Source of the DNA: Bacteroidota bacterium
Lineage (GTDB): Bacteria > Bacteroidota > Bacteroidia > Chitinophagales > Chitinophagaceae
Assembly (NCBI GenBank): GCA_013289065.1
Contig: JABDAP010000018.1
Location: 1 to 40,294, forward strand
Reading direction: 5' to 3'
DNA length: 40,294 nt
Part shown: positions 17,646 to 25,255 of the stretch, piece by piece
Position numbering within the stretch: the stretch's first letter is position 1
How the letters are laid out: every line of letters begins with the position of its first letter
The notes under the pieces: model-generated
Seen by the model: only the letters and a program-made list of their open reading frames with translations
What the model was told of the DNA's origin: nothing
Databases searched by the model: none
Made by a program: the position numbers and the translations under genes

Positions 17646-20600
17646 TTATTTCCCCGCTTTTTGAACAACACTATTACTGAGCGGCGGTTTTTTTATTTTA
17701 AACAGAACAGGATACATATCATTACGCAGGAAGAGAAGCTGTTTTTCATTTGCGCCTTTTATTTCTTCAATATCCCTTACCTGCCCGTTCACATTCACTC
17801 CTGAGCGGCCGCAGTCAAGTAAGGTAAATTGTGCATTACCGTTGTTGAGCAATACTGATCCCCTGCTTGCATCGAGCCTTTCAAATTGCGGAAGGAATCC
17901 GTATTCATTTCCGCCGAGAACAATATCAGGTTTGCCATCACCGTCAACATCCGTACATACAATAGCATTTACAGATGAGAGCTGTACCATGGCAGGAAGT
18001 TTTTGTATGGTGAATTGTCCATTGCCATTATTCAATGCAATGATGGATGAAGTATAATTGAATGTTTTTACTTTGCAGCTTTTGATCAGTTCTGCAGAAA
18101 ATAATTCCTGTATTGATTTAACGGCATAATCCCTGTGTTTCAGGTTTTTTTTCTTTAATATCGGAAGCTGATCCTCCATTTCATGCTTCATAAATACAGG
18201 CATATCCTTTCCGTTCACCGTGCTTGTTAAGATCCTGTCGCTTGATCCATTCTGGTCAAAATCATTGAGCCATAATTTCACGGGCTCTTCTTTATCGGGA
18301 TGCAGGTAAAAATTCTCGCCGATATTTCCGATCACAAGATCATTTTTTCCATCGCCGTTCAGGTCGGCCACAGTAATCGTTTGCCACCAGCCTAACATAT
18401 CGCTGAGATTTGTTTTTACTTCTTCGAAATGATCTTTGTTAAATGAAAAGATCCTTGTTGCCATCCATTCACCCGTAATGATCAGCTCTTTTTGTGCATC
18501 CCCGGTAACATCGGCCCATACTGCGCCGGTAACCATTCCGATATGTGCGATGTCAGGATTTTTTGTTTTAGCGATATCCGTAAAATGCCCTTTGCCATCA
18601 TTCAGAAAAATATAGCTCGATGGATCGATGCCGTAGTTACGCGGGTCATTTCTGCCGCCAATAAAAAGATCGGGATAGCCGTCATGATTAAAATCTTCCG
18701 CGATCGCAACAGATATATTCATCCCGGTGTTGGGAAATGCATTCACATCGATAGTAAAGTTTCCTTTGCCATCATTTTTATATAAACGCAACTGCATCTG
18801 GCGCGTATCGGGTTTGTTATTGTTGCCGCCCGGGCAAACCAGCAGATCAAGGTCACCGTCATGATCGTAATCAAAAAATAAAACCGCTACATCTTCAAAA
18901 TCCTGGAACTGGTCAAATATTTTTTGCGGCTTTTTTTCAAATGTTCCATTCTTGTTTTGAATATACAATTGTCCCGCATGGCCTGCCGTTCCGCCAATAT
19001 AAATATCTTCGAGACCATCGCCGTTTACATCTCCATGCGCAGCTTTGGGGCCTTCGCGCGAAAGCATTTTGGGAAGGTTGCGTTCATAATAAAAATCAAT
19101 ATTGTCATCTTCTTCATGTTTGGCAAATATTGTTTTGACCGAATCAAGCAATGGCGCCATAACCGGAGCGGTATATGGATGGAATAAATTATTTTTTTCA
19201 ATTTGTTTCAGAACATGCACCGTATCAACTGCAGGATGTACAATTTTCTGAACAGACAGATCGGGCCATATAATGATCATGGAATCGATCACTTTATTAT
19301 TTCCCAAACCGATGATCTGTTTATAGTCCATTGATGATTGAAATCCGCGGCTCGGCATCAGCTCACGGGTAATAATTTCTTTCCCGCGATAAATATTGAT
19401 CTTGCTTCCGATCGCAAACGTGTTTTTATCTTTACCGATCAATTTCAGGCCGATGTAATGGTTCTTATTTATCTCACGGCTGTTATTACGATAAACAAAA
19501 GCCTGTTGGTTTTCGTTATTCACTACAAGGTCGAGGTCGCCGTCATTATCCAGATCGCCATAAGCTGCGCCGTTGGAAAAGCTGGGTTGTGCTAATCCCC
19601 ATGATTGCGCCATATCTTTAAAACGCAGGTCATGCAGGTTGCGGTATACTTTATTGACCAACGGAGTTTGCGGAATATGTTTTAATACTTCATCCACATC
19701 CTGTTTCTGGCCGCTCAGCACCATTTTCTGAATTACATCATTCGCAAAAAATTCTATAAAATCAAGATCAGTTACATCCCTGTTCACACCGTTGGAAACA
19801 TAGATATCATTAAAGCCGTCATTATCCATATCAAACATCAAAGCGCCCCAGCTCCAGTCTGATGCGGAGATGCCGCTGTAGTTACCCGTTTCAATAAATT
19901 TTCCCTGTTTATTATTTATCTGTAAACAGTTCTTTACATATTGGTAATAAAAACCGGTCTTCAGTTTTGTATGAAACAGGTCGATATTATCAAATGCGCC
20001 GGTTGTTTTTAAGCGGTAATCATTATCCGGCAGCATATCGGTATTGAATATATCAGGCAGCCCATCATTATTGATATCTGCAAGATCAGAACCCATTGAT
20101 GAAAAACTGGTGTGGTCTATTCTTTCTTCAAACTCATCTTTGAATGTTCCGTTCTTCTGATTGATATATAAATAATCCCTTTCATAGGAATCATTGGAAA
20201 CATAGATATCGGGATAACCATCGCCGTTTATATCACCCACAGATACACCCAGCCCAAAACTGATCAGGCTGCTGTGTATGCCGGCTTCTTTGGTTACTTC
20301 AGTAAAATGGCCATTATCATTCCGGTAAAGATGATTGCCGCCGCCTTTTAAAAACTCTCCCACTTTCCATTCGTTTTCAGGGAGGTCGCGCTTGTTATTA
20401 TAGCCGAGTTGATTTACGGGTATCGGGCTGTTATCGATGATAAAACAATCAAGGTCTCCATCCATATCATAATCAAAGAAAGATACCTGTGTGGAATATC
20501 CTTTGTGATCAAGCCCGTATTGGGCGGCGGATTCTGTAAAAGTGAGGTCGTGATTGTTGATGTATAATTTATTTCTGCGGTTGCCTGTCGACATATGCCC

Positions 20601-20999
20601 CGAGTTACAAACATAAATATCAAGCCAGCCGTCATTATTAATATCTACCAGCACAACGCCTGTGCTCCACATGCTGTCTTGTTTAAAGCCGGCTTTTGCA
20701 GTAATATCATCAAATTTAAAATTGCCTTTGTTAAGGTATAGTTTATTCTCCCCCATATTGGAGGTGAAAAAGATATCGGGCAGCCCGTCATTATTCAGGT
20801 CGCCAATAGCTACACCACCACCATTATAAAAATTCCGGAAGAGAAAGCTGTTTTCTTTTTTTCCGTCAGTCACATCATTCCTGAAATTGATGCCGGTATT
20901 ATCTACGAGTTCAAAAAGTGTTTGTTCATTTTTCTGTTTGCATGAAAATAACGCCAGCGAAAGAAAAAGAATAGCGAAGTAAGTAAAAGGTCTTATCAT
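17646..20999 (-). CDS. CRTAC1-type lipoprotein (third of three)
   Basis: From the ATG at 20999 the product has 1117 residues and a lipoprotein signal (MIRPFTYFAILFLSLALFSC, Cys20). A TTG extension to 21038 is open but would hide the signal. Its layout is the same as in the other two: calcium-loop repeats (DLNNDGLPDIFFT), central ASPIC/UnbV (FAIGSKINIYRGKE, MPSRGFQSSMDYKQIIGLG, IIWPDLS), and C-terminal repeats. The second CRTAC1 gene follows 5 bp downstream. Upstream lies the peptide island rather than SusD, the more usual neighbour. Confidence 0.88.
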   Translation of the reverse strand: MIRPFTYFAILFLSLALFSCKQKNEQTLFELVDNTGINFRNDVTDGKKENSFLFRNFYNGGGVAIGDLNNDGLPDIFFTSNMGENKLYLNKGNFKFDDITAKAGFKQDSMWSTGVVLVDINNDGWLDIYVCNSGHMSTGNRRNKLYINNHDLTFTESAAQYGLDHKGYSTQVSFFDYDMDGDLDCFIIDNSPIPVNQLGYNNKRDLPENEWKVGEFLKGGGNHLYRNDNGHFTEVTKEAGIHSSLISFGLGVSVGDINGDGYPDIYVSNDSYERDYLYINQKNGTFKDEFEERIDHTSFSSMGSDLADINNDGLPDIFNTDMLPDNDYRLKTTGAFDNIDLFHTKLKTGFYYQYVKNCLQINNKQGKFIETGNYSGISASDWSWGALMFDMDNDGFNDIYVSNGVNRDVTDLDFIEFFANDVIQKMVLSGQKQDVDEVLKHIPQTPLVNKVYRNLHDLRFKDMAQSWGLAQPSFSNGAAYGDLDNDGDLDLVVNNENQQAFVYRNNSREINKNHYIGLKLIGKDKNTFAIGSKINIYRGKEIITRELMPSRGFQSSMDYKQIIGLGNNKVIDSMIIIWPDLSVQKIVHPAVDTVHVLKQIEKNNLFHPYTAPVMAPLLDSVKTIFAKHEEDDNIDFYYERNLPKMLSREGPKAAHGDVNGDGLEDIYIGGTAGHAGQLYIQNKNGTFEKKPQKIFDQFQDFEDVAVLFFDYDHDGDLDLLVCPGGNNNKPDTRQMQLRLYKNDGKGNFTIDVNAFPNTGMNISVAIAEDFNHDGYPDLFIGGRNDPRNYGIDPSSYIFLNDGKGHFTDIAKTKNPDIAHIGMVTGAVWADVTGDAQKELIITGEWMATRIFSFNKDHFEEVKTNLSDMLGWWQTITVADLNGDGKNDLVIGNIGENFYLHPDKEEPVKLWLNDFDQNGSSDRILTSTVNGKDMPVFMKHEMEDQLPILKKKNLKHRDYAVKSIQELFSAELIKSCKVKTFNYTSSIIALNNGNGQFTIQKLPAMVQLSSVNAIVCTDVDGDGKPDIVLGGNEYGFLPQFERLDASRGSVLLNNGNAQFTLLDCGRSGVNVNGQVRDIEEIKGANEKQLLFLRNDMYPVLFKIKKPPLSNSVVQKAGK

Positions 21000-21175
21000 G
21001 AAACTATTGAGCAGTATGGTTTTCTTATAGAATTTCAAGGTAAAGAAAAAGAGGATGTAAATAGTAATTTTTTCTAAAAAAGGTACATTATATATTTCAA
21101 ATAAGTTATGTTAAAACCATATGTGAAATTATCCAAAATGCAGAATATATCATTTACGGAATCATCAGAATTTGC

Positions 21176-22741
21176 CTACTCTGAAAAGTTCAAATAAGGT
21201 TCATATGTTAATACATTTGCAAGAAAGTCCATTATGATTTGCGAAAGATGAGGTTTCTGATCCTCGTCCTCTGTTATTAAAGACAGCACTTCGCTGCAAC
21301 TGATCGGGGAAAAACTAAAATAGTATAAAAGCTGATATTTATCAGTCAGTTCTTTGCAGGAAATATTATTCTCCGGGTCCTGCAGAAATAAAAAAACATG
21401 CTCATCTTTTTTTATCAACCTGCTGTTTTTGGTTAGCCTGTTGATCCATTTATCTTCTTTTGTTATTTCGGGAATATTAAAATTCGTTGTTAGTATTTTT
21501 GCATTTGTTGCCAATACAAATTTTTGATTCATAATAACATCTGTGTCTTGGCCAGATAAAAAAGATTTGACATCACGAAATTTTTTTAAAGCGGCCATTT
21601 CGTTTGACAAGGATATGGGTTCTTTATTAAGCTGATACTGGATATTTTCAAATGCAAAGATCTCCGATATTATCTTACCCAGTTTTTTATTGGTTACCAA
21701 TAAAGATATTTGTTCGATGCATTTTGAAATAATACGGTATGTCTTTATATCTGCTTTTTTATAATCAGGTAAGAAATGCTCAATAACAATAATTGTTCTG
21801 GCAAAAAAAATGGTTAAGCGGTTGCTGCTGTTTCTTACAAAATCCGTTGCCATTGTTTTCTTATCAAAATATCTGCTAACCCTTTTATAAAAGCTTGGGA
21901 ATTCTGATTGCAAATGAAACGATATCATTTTGCAGGCATTGGCATTTTGTTTTCCCGATCCTACCAAATGAATGAAAGTTTGTTTATAAGGGATATAATG
22001 AAACTGCATTAGATCCGAATAATCCTGGCTTAATGAGGTCAATAAAAAATTGATTTCAGTTTTTCGGCTTTTTGCCAATCTGAAAAATAAATATTGCTCT
22101 ATTACAAAATTTATTTTAGATGCATTTTCATTATGAATGATCCCCTCATTCCGCCTGAGAAACGCAAAAGCCTGTCTGCAGTATTCTTTAATAAAACCAA
22201 TATCCTTCCCTCCAAGTATTCCTGCATTAACAGATTGGATCCCTTTTGTTCTCCAGTCAAACTTCTTTATAGAAGGCGGGATCTGTTTAGCATATGCAAA
22301 TACAAAATCCAATGCATCAATATAAAAATGATAATTATCTTCAAAATGCTGGGCGATCAAATAAGCATCTGAGAACAAAACAGGAAATGGTTCCCAGATA
22401 TAGACATCCCCGTCAACATGCAGGAATGGCTCGTCTTGCAAACTATAAGTATACATCTTTGGAATTGCCCACAGAGAAGAGGGTAGATAGTCGAAATGAT
22501 CCAGGCATACATGTACTTTGGAATAAGGCAGCTTTAGTTTATCGATAAGTATTTCCTTTCCTTTTGTATCTGTATATAATTCCACATCATCATAAAACTG
22601 TTTTAGTTTTAAGCAACTCAATGCCCAACTTATATAATGATGTTTTTCAGAAAGCCACCCGCCGGCAAAACGCCCGAACACGTCCTTTTTTGAATTCTGG
22701 TCGTTAATAGGTTTTGACCAATATGTTTGAATGATTTTCAT
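21176..22741 (-). CDS. DUF6734-type putative glycosyltransferase of the peptide island
   Basis: The 521-residue soluble protein starts MKIIQTYWSKP. Residues 30-230 look like a GT-A glycosyltransferase fold: YISWALSCLKLKQFYDDVELYTD, then LHVDGDVYIWEPFP with a DxD-type metal motif (Asp110, Asp112), then GIQSVNAGILGGKD, a usual acceptor-side loop. I recognise this pattern as DUF6734, often found beside small Gly-Gly leader peptides in Bacteroidota. The C-terminal 120 residues are a separate part with HVFLFLQDPENN and LSQIIMDFLANVLTYEPYL, function unknown. The start codon lies only 4 bp after the T-run of the peptide terminator. Modification of the peptides is inferred. Confidence 0.6.
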   Translation of the reverse strand: MKIIQTYWSKPINDQNSKKDVFGRFAGGWLSEKHHYISWALSCLKLKQFYDDVELYTDTKGKEILIDKLKLPYSKVHVCLDHFDYLPSSLWAIPKMYTYSLQDEPFLHVDGDVYIWEPFPVLFSDAYLIAQHFEDNYHFYIDALDFVFAYAKQIPPSIKKFDWRTKGIQSVNAGILGGKDIGFIKEYCRQAFAFLRRNEGIIHNENASKINFVIEQYLFFRLAKSRKTEINFLLTSLSQDYSDLMQFHYIPYKQTFIHLVGSGKQNANACKMISFHLQSEFPSFYKRVSRYFDKKTMATDFVRNSSNRLTIFFARTIIVIEHFLPDYKKADIKTYRIISKCIEQISLLVTNKKLGKIISEIFAFENIQYQLNKEPISLSNEMAALKKFRDVKSFLSGQDTDVIMNQKFVLATNAKILTTNFNIPEITKEDKWINRLTKNSRLIKKDEHVFLFLQDPENNISCKELTDKYQLLYYFSFSPISCSEVLSLITEDEDQKPHLSQIIMDFLANVLTYEPYLNFSE

Positions 22742-22744
22742 TTA

Positions 22745-22793
22745 ATAAAAAAGCCTGTTCTGAATTAAGCTAAAATATGATCAGAACAGGCCT
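22745..22793 (-). terminator. Terminator after peptide B, abutting the DUF6734 start
   Basis: GCCTGTTCTGA (22753-22763) pairs perfectly with TCAGAACAGGC (22781-22791) around a 17-nt AT-rich loop. On the minus strand it is followed by TTTTTTAT and, 4 bp later, the DUF6734 ATG. It should give many short peptide transcripts and some read-through. Confidence 0.8.
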
Positions 22794-22819
22794 TTAATTG
22801 ATGTTGGCGAATAGCGCAA

Positions 22820-23005
22820 TCACGCTAAGCAATAGGATAATTGGTTTAGCCCTTCAATACATTCATTACTGCAACAGTTGTAAGGAGATGCACATACGCA
22901 TCCGCCAGAGAAGCAAATTCCATCGCAGTTTGGGCCGTACCCACCCGTGATTTTTTTCAATTCTTCCTTGCTAAGCTTTTTACCAAGGTTTTGTAGTTTT
23001 TTCAT
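22820..23005 (-). CDS. Gly-Gly leader peptide B with eight-cysteine core
   Basis: The 61-residue precursor has leader MKKLQNLGKKLSKEELKKITGG, written here in two parts: MKKLQNLGKKL then SKEELKKITGG. Cleavage after GG would leave a 39-residue core starting YGPNCDGIC. The core has eight cysteines spaced C-x3-C-x4-C-x-C-x5-C-C-x3-C-x9-C and includes CCSNEC. The leader type is the one recognised by C39-domain ABC exporters. It is a paralogue of peptide A, with a nearly identical leader and a core that keeps cysteines but differs elsewhere. The upstream sequence is A-rich with no Shine-Dalgarno site. The VKOR-thioredoxin gene in the same island suggests disulfides form. Bacteriocin, signal or toxin are all possible. 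Confidence 0.8.
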   Translation of the reverse strand: MKKLQNLGKKLSKEELKKITGGYGPNCDGICFSGGCVCASPYNCCSNECIEGLNQLSYCLA

Positions 23006-23048
23006 ATGACAGTTTTTTGCTTACTCTTTTAAAGGTTTTCAGCATCCC

Positions 23049-23072
23049 CTTTTTTTGGAATATCCAAAAAGG
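23049..23072 (-). promoter_or_regulatory. Leader hairpin upstream of peptide B
   Basis: On the minus strand CCTTTTTGGA, TAT and TCCAAAAAAAGG can pair as a stem with two extra A residues. The same structure occurs upstream of peptide A (23471-23494). No U-run follows, so it is more likely a leader or mRNA-stability structure than a terminator. Confidence 0.5.
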
Positions 23073-23147
23073 TTATAAAATATTTTTAAGCTCTTCTACA
23101 GGATAATTTTCTGGCGATCAGTACCAATTTGTAAAGATGGTAGGCGC
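23073..23147 (-). pseudogene. Fossil copy of the 3' end of the VKOR-thioredoxin gene
   Basis: The minus strand reads APTIFTNWY, a stop, then SPENYPVEELKNIL and TAA (23073-23075). The intact gene ends TPTIFVNGYRV, PENYSVEELKNIL, TAA (23495-23497). The offset between copies is 422 bp, matching the 424 bp between the two peptide start codons. The in-frame stop shows it is dead. It records the tandem duplication that made the second peptide gene. Confidence 0.85.
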
Positions 23148-23167
23148 GATTAATCATAATACTAATT

Positions 23168-23208
23168 AAGTCTGTTCTGAATTACTAAGATATAATCAGA
23201 ACAGACTT
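23168..23208 (-). terminator. Hairpin after peptide A, weak terminator
   Basis: AAGTCTGTTCTGA (23168-23180) and TCAGAACAGACTT (23196-23208) form a perfect 13-bp stem, the paralogue of the hairpin at 22753-22791. On the minus strand it is followed by AATTAGTA rather than a long U-run, so termination is probably partial or the hairpin protects the 3' end. Confidence 0.6.
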
Positions 23209-23240
23209 ATAAAAATTCATTAGTACAATGGCTGCAGTGG

Positions 23241-23429
23241 TTACGGTGCACAATAGCCTAAATCCTGCCCGATAAAGCCAACGCAATTATGACTACAGCA
23301 AGCTCCTGCCCCTGCACAGCCGCATCCATTAGCGAGACATATTCCATCGCAGGTGCCGCCATAACCGCCTGTGATTTTTTTCAATTCTTCTTTGGTAAGT
23401 TTCTTACCCAGGTTTTGTAATTTTTTCAT
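23241..23429 (-). CDS. Gly-Gly leader peptide A with eight-cysteine core
   Basis: The 62-residue precursor has a leader MKKLQNLGKKL plus TKEELKKITGG and, after GG, a 40-residue core starting YGGTCDGIC. The cysteine spacing is C-x3-C-x4-C-x-C-x5-C-C-x3-C-x10-C, including CCSHNC. The leader differs from that of peptide B by one residue (T for S), while the core is much more diverged outside the cysteines and the CDGIC motif; this suggests diversification of the mature peptide. The gene lies 65 bp downstream of the VKOR-thioredoxin gene and is the duplication parent or sister of peptide B. Activity is unknown; antimicrobial or signalling roles fit the leader type. Confidence 0.8.
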   Translation of the reverse strand: MKKLQNLGKKLTKEELKKITGGYGGTCDGICLANGCGCAGAGACCSHNCVGFIGQDLGYCAP

Positions 23430-23470
23430 AGTTTTTTTTTGCTTACTCTTTTAAAGGTTTTCAGCATCCC

Positions 23471-23494
23471 CTTTTTTTGGAATATCCAAAAAGG
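23471..23494 (-). promoter_or_regulatory. Leader hairpin upstream of peptide A
   Basis: Same stem as at 23049-23072 (CCTTTTTGGA, TAT, TCCAAAAAAAGG on the minus strand), directly after the stop codon of the VKOR-thioredoxin gene. It remains near-identical in both copies while the neighbouring VKOR fossil has decayed, which hints at function. Confidence 0.5.
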
Positions 23495-25105
23495 TTATAA
23501 AATATTTTTAAGCTCTTCAACGGAATAATTTTCCGGCACCCGGTATCCATTTACAAAAATAGTAGGCGTAAATGTGATGCCTGTTTCCACGCACCAATTA
23601 TCCATAGCATCAAGTTTTTGCCCTTGTTCAGCAAACTCACTCAATTCAACCGGATATTTTTTGGCGAAAAGATCATAATCTTTTATTTCGGCTGAATACC
23701 ACTCGTCAAGTGCTTTTCTAAAAAATACCTGATCGGTATTTGAATAAAGGGCCAACAGGTGCTTTACCACGCGGCTGCCTCTGTCTTGCTCATTATTTTT
23801 TGCATTAAAAATTATTTTTAAACGCACGTTATTATTATGGGTTACTATTTCTTCCAGTATCACATGCGCTTTTGCGCAGGGGCCGCAATAGGGGTTACAT
23901 ATTTTTATAATTATATTTTCAGCAGAAATATTTCCAATATCAATGCCTAACTTCTGCCAGTTGTCGCCTGCTGTTGGCTGTTGTTTCAATAATGTATTAA
24001 ATATATCAGGATTGTATCTTATGCGTTTATATGCTGGAAAGTAATAATCGTAGTCTTTTGCTTTACTAAGAAATGGCTTCATCATATACCAGGTGACGAT
24101 AGGCGATAGAACACAAAATAAAATTATTGAAAAGGATTGCCAGCTGATATCAGGCAAATTGATTGAATAATTAAAATACACAAACAGGCCCCAGGCAAAT
24201 TCCAATAACAATACAGCCTGCACAGTTAAACATAATGTACACCACTTTTTTACAACTCGCCATTGATAATAAAGGCTAAATAAAATATATACTGCTGCAA
24301 ATAAACTTAGCAATGACAGGTACATCATTTTCTCAAAAAAAACGATGCCAGGCATTATTAAATACAAGGTTGTTGCAGAAAAGTAAAAGAACCCGATCTC
24401 TCCAAAGCTGATGCCGAATATTTTTGCTGCTTTACTTCCTAGAACAGCATCACAACTGGTTTGCTTTCCTGCACTGCAGATATTTTTTACAACTACATTA
24501 TTTTTATCAATTTCATAAACCAATAATAAAACAGTACAGGCAATTCCGGCTATTTTAAAAATAAGCAGTGTAATAAAAGGTATAAGATCTTTTTGCGTAA
24601 GATTTGAACTTACCAACAATATTATTAATCCTATAACGCCGAATACGCTCAGATTTTTTTTTGCCCTGTTGATCTTTTCTTTTTTCAGCTTAGCATAATA
24701 ATTATCCTCTTCTACTTCTTCATTTGCTTCCGCCATCCAGATTATCCCTTGATAAGTTCTCAGGAATTTTTCGGAAGTACTCTGAATTATTTTTTTGTTT
24801 TTATATATATACTTTACATGCTCGGTTGTGTTTTCAATAACCAGGATAAAATCATTCCCATTCTCAGGGGTCTTTATATAAGCTACAAACGGTGCTTCCG
24901 CCTGATTAAATAAATGTTTTTCTACTTCATACGCCTCATTTGAAATATTGTATCGATTGAAAGATTCAGTAAGGCTTAATAAACTCGGATAATAGGGATT
25001 TGATTCGATTTCTCTTTCAATGCTCAAAGAGCTGATCTTTAGATTGAGCAGTTTTATATAGCTCTGCGCAATAAACTTCAGGCTTGTATTAAATACTTCG
25101 GCCAT
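23495..25105 (-). CDS. Membrane disulfide-forming protein: inactive C39-like domain, VKOR and thioredoxin
   Basis: The 536-residue product has three parts. Residues 1-127 resemble a peptidase C39 domain (NPYYPSLLSLTESFN, PFVAYIK, NDFILVI, EKFLRTYQGIIWMAE) but lack the catalytic Cys, and Asp85 sits where the His is expected. Residues 150-345 are a VKOR membrane domain with loop cysteines Cys210 and Cys218 and the active CxxC, Cys289/Cys292 (WCTLC). Residues 365-536 are a thioredoxin/DsbA-like domain with PYCGPC (Cys407/Cys410) and the cis-Pro loop TPTIFVNG (Pro514). The family passes electrons from substrate thiols to quinone. Next to two eight-cysteine peptides, a role in their disulfide formation is likely. 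It is the first gene of the island. Confidence 0.82.
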   Translation of the reverse strand: MAEVFNTSLKFIAQSYIKLLNLKISSLSIEREIESNPYYPSLLSLTESFNRYNISNEAYEVEKHLFNQAEAPFVAYIKTPENGNDFILVIENTTEHVKYIYKNKKIIQSTSEKFLRTYQGIIWMAEANEEVEEDNYYAKLKKEKINRAKKNLSVFGVIGLIILLVSSNLTQKDLIPFITLLIFKIAGIACTVLLLVYEIDKNNVVVKNICSAGKQTSCDAVLGSKAAKIFGISFGEIGFFYFSATTLYLIMPGIVFFEKMMYLSLLSLFAAVYILFSLYYQWRVVKKWCTLCLTVQAVLLLEFAWGLFVYFNYSINLPDISWQSFSIILFCVLSPIVTWYMMKPFLSKAKDYDYYFPAYKRIRYNPDIFNTLLKQQPTAGDNWQKLGIDIGNISAENIIIKICNPYCGPCAKAHVILEEIVTHNNNVRLKIIFNAKNNEQDRGSRVVKHLLALYSNTDQVFFRKALDEWYSAEIKDYDLFAKKYPVELSEFAEQGQKLDAMDNWCVETGITFTPTIFVNGYRVPENYSVEELKNIL

Positions 25106-25232
25106 ACAAATTTTAATTGATTTGATTAACTTGATCCAGGGGGGAGGTTTGACAATGCTTTATTTCAAATCGTTTTAATGCAAGTCACTAAAGCAGAGAT
25201 CAAAAAATATCTATAAACTAATATAGTATAAA

Positions 25233-25255
25233 TTTTTGATATTATCGATCAAAAA
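25233..25255. promoter_or_regulatory. Possible operator: TTTTTGAT-N7-ATCAAAAA
   Basis: This is a perfect 8-bp inverted repeat 128-150 bp upstream of the VKOR start codon. The half-site ATCAAAAA recurs at 25200-25207 and 25415-25422. No regulator gene is in the island. In AT-rich DNA the boxes may be chance. Confidence 0.3.

Larger units (their letters stand above)
23006..23240. other. Spacer between the two peptide genes, a decayed duplicate
   Basis: This stretch copies what lies upstream of peptide A: the leader region and hairpin (23037-23070 matches 23460-23493), then the end of the VKOR-thioredoxin gene as a fossil (23073-23147), then a hairpin (23168-23208) like the one after peptide B. 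It has no gene of its own. Confidence 0.8.

Noticed and set aside
9900..20900. Many short similar DNA motifs (ATCGCCATCACCATCAAGATC-like) that look like a repeat array
   Set aside because: They are codons of the D-x-D-x-D-G calcium loops in FG-GAP/VCBS repeats, not a separate DNA element.
22820..23429. Reading the two peptides as lanthipeptide precursors
   Set aside because: No LanM, LanB/C or radical-SAM enzyme is present, and the cysteine pattern with a VKOR-thioredoxin partner fits disulfides better than thioethers.
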